Assembly: GCA_019163175.1 (NCBI GenBank)
Contig: JAFLKN010000037.1
Location: 1-64,000 of the forward strand
DNA from: Prolixibacteraceae bacterium
Lineage (GTDB): Bacteria; Bacteroidota; Bacteroidia; Bacteroidales; Prolixibacteraceae
Length of the DNA stretch: 64,000 nucleotides
Reading direction: 5' to 3'
Below the pieces are notes generated by a model. That model was not told the origin of the DNA and made no database searches. It saw only the letters and a list, made by a program, of their open reading frames with translations. Below are positions 61,439-64,000 of the stretch, one piece after another (within the stretch, counting starts at the first letter, position 1; every line of letters begins with the position of its first letter). Both the position numbers and the translations under genes were made by a program.

Positions 61439-64000
61439 CTAAAGCGTCTTGGCAACTTCTGTTAAAGTAAAGGCTTCAATAAAGTCACCCTCTTTAACGT
61501 TATTGTAGTTGTCGATATTCAAGCCGCATTCATAACCCTTGAGAACTTCTTTCACATCGTCCTTGAATCTCTTTAGTGACCCAAGTGTTCCGGTATAGAT
61601 TACAATTCCATCGCGGATAACCCGAACCTTATCTTTACGGATAATCTTTCCATCGCGCACGATACAACCTGCAATGGTTCCAACCTTTGTAATTTCAAAG
61701 GCTTCCATAACTTCAGCGGTTCCGGTAATTTCTTCCTTAATTTCAGGAGAAAGCATACCTTCCATTGCCGCCTTTATTTCATTAATGGCATCGTAGATAA
61801 TTGAGTACAAGCGAATATCGATCTGTTCCTTTTCGGCAATCTTTCGGGCATTAACCGATGGACGTACCTGGAATCCAACGATAATTGCATTGGATGCAGT
61901 TGCAAGCATGATATCTGATTCGGAAATTGCACCCACTGCTTTGTGGATTACATTAACCTGAATTTCCTGAGTTGACAGTTTAATCAATGAATCAGAAAGT
62001 GCTTCGATTGATCCGTCAACGTCACCCTTCACAATCAGGTTCAATTCCTGGAAGTTACCAATTGCAATACGACGGCCAATTTCATCCAAAGTAATATGTT
62101 TCTGTGTGCGGAGACCCTGTTCGCGGGCTAACTGCTCACGCTTATTGGCAATGGTTCGTGCATCACGTTCATTCTCCATCACGTTAAACTTATCACCAGC
62201 CTGTGGTGCCCCATCTAAACCGAGAATGATAACAGGTTCGGCAGGAAGTGCTACAGTAACCTTTTGGTTTCGTTCGTTGAACATCGCTTTCACGTGTCCA
62301 AAGTACTGACCGGCCAACAACACATCACCAACTCTTAATGAACCGTTTTGCACCAATACTGTAGCTACATAACCACGACCTTTATCGAGTGTAGATTCTA
62401 TTACAGTTCCGGTAGCTCGTTTATTTGGATTACCCTTTAATTCAAGCATTTCTGCTTCGAGCAATACTTTCTCGAGTAATAAGTCAACATTTAATCCGCT
62501 TTTGGCTGATATATCCTGACTCTGGTATTTTCCACCCCAATCTTCAACGAGGAAGTTCATGGCAGCTAATTTTTCTTTTATCTTTTCTGGATTGGCACCA
62601 GCCTTATCAATTTTGTTAATGGCAAAGATGATAGGAACTCCTGCTGCCTGAGCATGGTTGATTGCTTCTACGGTCTGGGGCATGATGTTGTCATCAGCCG
62701 CGACAATAATAATCGCGATATCGGTAACCTGAGCTCCACGTGCACGCATAGCTGTAAATGCCTCGTGACCCGGAGTGTCCAAAAAGGTTATTTCTTTTCC
62801 ATTATTTAGTTTCACATGGTAAGCTCCAATATGCTGCGTAATACCTCCTGCTTCTCCGGCAATTACATTGGTACTACGGATATGGTCAAGCAATGAAGTT
62901 TTACCGTGGTCAACGTGCCCCATGACAGTCACAATTGGTGCTCTTGGCAGTAATTGTTCAGGGGTATCGGGCTCTTCTTCAATAGCAACCTGAATTTCGG
63001 CACTCACAAATTCAACTTTATATCCAAACTCATCGGCCACAATAGCCATGGTTTCAGCATCAAGACGCTGATTGATGGAAACAAATAAACCCAAGCTCAT
63101 ACAGGTTGAAATTACACTGGTAACCGATGTATCCATCATGGTTGCCAATTCGTTTACCGATACGAATTCAGTTACTTTAAGTACATTCTGGCTTTCACTG
63201 TCGCGCTCGGCTTGGGCAGCCATTCTATCACTGGCAATTTGCCTTTTGTCCTTACGGTATTTTGAGCCTTTCGATTTGGTTCCTTTGGTGGTTAACCGAG
63301 CCAAAGTATCTTTAATTTGCTTCTGAACATCCTCTTCGCTAACTTCTTTTTTAAGAAGCGGACGTTTTTTCAAATTAGATCTTTCACCAGCCCCAGCAGG
63401 TCTTGCAGCATTTCCGGGGTTTTTAGTTACCACCAGTTTTTTTCTTTCGCCAGCCGGAACAGCAGGCTTTTCAGCTACATTAACACGTTGCTGATTCCCA
63501 GGAACATCTTTTGAAATACGTTTTCTCTTTTTCTTTCTATTTTGCTGCTGAGCAGATTCGCCCGGAGTTGCAGCAGGCTTTTTATCGCCAGGAAGTTCAA
63601 TTTTTCCTACAACAGTTGGCCCATTTAGTTTTTCAACACGGGCTTTAATTACTGTTGGGCCAGTCCTTTCGGTTGTTGCAGGTGCAGCTTCGGCAGAACC
63701 TTCACTCTCATTGGGTTTAAATGAATCGCGACGAACTTTTTCACGATCCTTCCGCTCTTCTTCCTTCTGCTTTTTGCTTTTCTTCGCTGGTCTGGTCTTT
63801 TGATTCAACAGATCAAGATCTATGCGACCAACAACTTTAACTTCTTCAACCTTTGGAACATTGGTAGTTAAAACATCAGAATCAAAACGATCTTCATCCG
63901 AGACTTCACGTGAAGAATCTTCTTGAATTTCCGGAGCAACTTGTGCTGCAGGTTTTTCGTGTTTATGTTCTTTTACTGGTTTAACTTCGGCTTCAACTTT
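61439..64000 (-). CDS. infB: Translation initiation factor IF-2, 5' end outside window
   Basis: IF-2 brings fMet-tRNA to the 30S subunit and hydrolyses GTP on joining. The frame is open to the window edge, so the start lies beyond 64000; a TTG at 63808 is only an internal codon. The visible N-terminal part is a long Lys/Glu/Pro/Ala-rich linker including [19 protein letters not shown]. The IF2-N domain follows, then the G domain with [23 protein letters not shown] and NKIDK, then domains II-IV. In Bacteroidota infB usually follows nusA. Confidence 0.98.
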   Translation of the reverse strand, partial: KVEAEVKPVKEHKHEKPAAQVAPEIQEDSSREVSDEDRFDSDVLTTNVPKVEEVKVVGRIDLDLLNQKTRPAKKSKKQKEEERKDREKVRRDSFKPNESEGSAEAAPATTERTGPTVIKARVEKLNGPTVVGKIELPGDKKPAATPGESAQQQNRKKKRKRISKDVPGNQQRVNVAEKPAVPAGERKKLVVTKNPGNAARPAGAGERSNLKKRPLLKKEVSEEDVQKQIKDTLARLTTKGTKSKGSKYRKDKRQIASDRMAAQAERDSESQNVLKVTEFVSVNELATMMDTSVTSVISTCMSLGLFVSINQRLDAETMAIVADEFGYKVEFVSAEIQVAIEEEPDTPEQLLPRAPIVTVMGHVDHGKTSLLDHIRSTNVIAGEAGGITQHIGAYHVKLNNGKEITFLDTPGHEAFTAMRARGAQVTDIAIIIVAADDNIMPQTVEAINHAQAAGVPIIFAINKIDKAGANPEKIKEKLAAMNFLVEDWGGKYQSQDISAKSGLNVDLLLEKVLLEAEMLELKGNPNKRATGTVIESTLDKGRGYVATVLVQNGSLRVGDVLLAGQYFGHVKAMFNERNQKVTVALPAEPVIILGLDGAPQAGDKFNVMENERDARTIANKREQLAREQGLRTQKHITLDEIGRRIAIGNFQELNLIVKGDVDGSIEALSDSLIKLSTQEIQVNVIHKAVGAISESDIMLATASNAIIVGFQVRPSVNARKIAEKEQIDIRLYSIIYDAINEIKAAMEGMLSPEIKEEITGTAEVMEAFEITKVGTIAGCIVRDGKIIRKDKVRVIRDGIVIYTGTLGSLKRFKDDVKEVLKGYECGLNIDNYNNVKEGDFIEAFTLTEVAKTL

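Noticed and set aside
61439-63808. infB starting at TTG 63808
   Set aside because: The frame is open and clearly IF-2-like beyond this point to the window edge; the TTG lies within the conserved [10 protein letters not shown] segment.

Overview
The window is a stretch of a Bacteroidota chromosome, most like an anaerobic or facultative member of the Bacteroidales/Marinilabiliales (Prolixibacteraceae-like). The placement is inferred from Bacteroidota-type promoters (TAnnTTTG -7 boxes), few Shine-Dalgarno sites, an FtsZ ending in the Bacteroidales-type NNSYLHDNVD tail, a DUF4783 gene beside a YihY gene, glycine-lipid synthase genes, and a dcw cluster without murF. Almost everything is chromosomal housekeeping. 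I see no insertion sequence, phage, CRISPR array, toxin-antitoxin pair or obvious genomic island.

Layout, left to right. 0-9 kb: a tRNA-Gly cut by the window edge, mutS, guaB (a Tritrichomonas-type IMP dehydrogenase), a hotdog thioesterase, a PpiD-like periplasmic foldase, a CNNM/CorC membrane protein and lptC. 9-15.5 kb: an operon nadB-nadC-coaX-outer-membrane protein-TPR protein, joining NAD and CoA cofactor synthesis to two envelope proteins of unknown function. 15.5-19 kb: a two-component system (kinase then regulator) divergent from a secreted Met/Pro-rich protein; between them lie four TTAAC repeats at one-helical-turn spacing. 19-24.5 kb: a GH51 arabinofuranosidase, a Tat-exported Gfo/Idh/MocA oxidoreductase and a YiiX-like lipoprotein. 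24.5-32.5 kb: an AIM24 protein, a phosphoribosyltransferase, an ECF-S-like membrane protein, then rlmH-NtrY-like kinase-aldo/keto reductase-MBL protein. 32.6-39.2 kb: DUF4783 and YihY on the plus strand, then two rhomboids, mutL with a small membrane protein, and a GNAT-like protein.

39.5-56.8 kb is the division and cell wall (dcw) operon on the minus strand: mraZ-rsmH-ftsL-ftsI-murE-mraY-murD-ftsW-murG-murC-ftsQ-ftsA-ftsZ-ftsZ-yqeY. Its most unusual feature is two adjacent, intact ftsZ genes. Their GTPase domains align without gaps over 321 residues (203 identical by hand count), but their C-terminal tails differ completely. Three TGG repeats at 10-bp spacing follow the mraZ -7 box and look like an MraZ autoregulatory operator.

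57.3-64 kb: a plus-strand operon of glycine-lipid acyltransferases (glsA-like, glsB-like) and a Nudix-type regulator, then convergent amt and the 3' part of infB, which runs off the window.

The best candidates for new biology are the tandem FtsZ pair, the two-component locus in which the sensor and its divergent neighbour share an HF-PPAPP motif across a helical-repeat operator, and the glycine-lipid operon with a catalytically dead Nudix regulator. All functions are inferred from sequence by eye; no database search was run.
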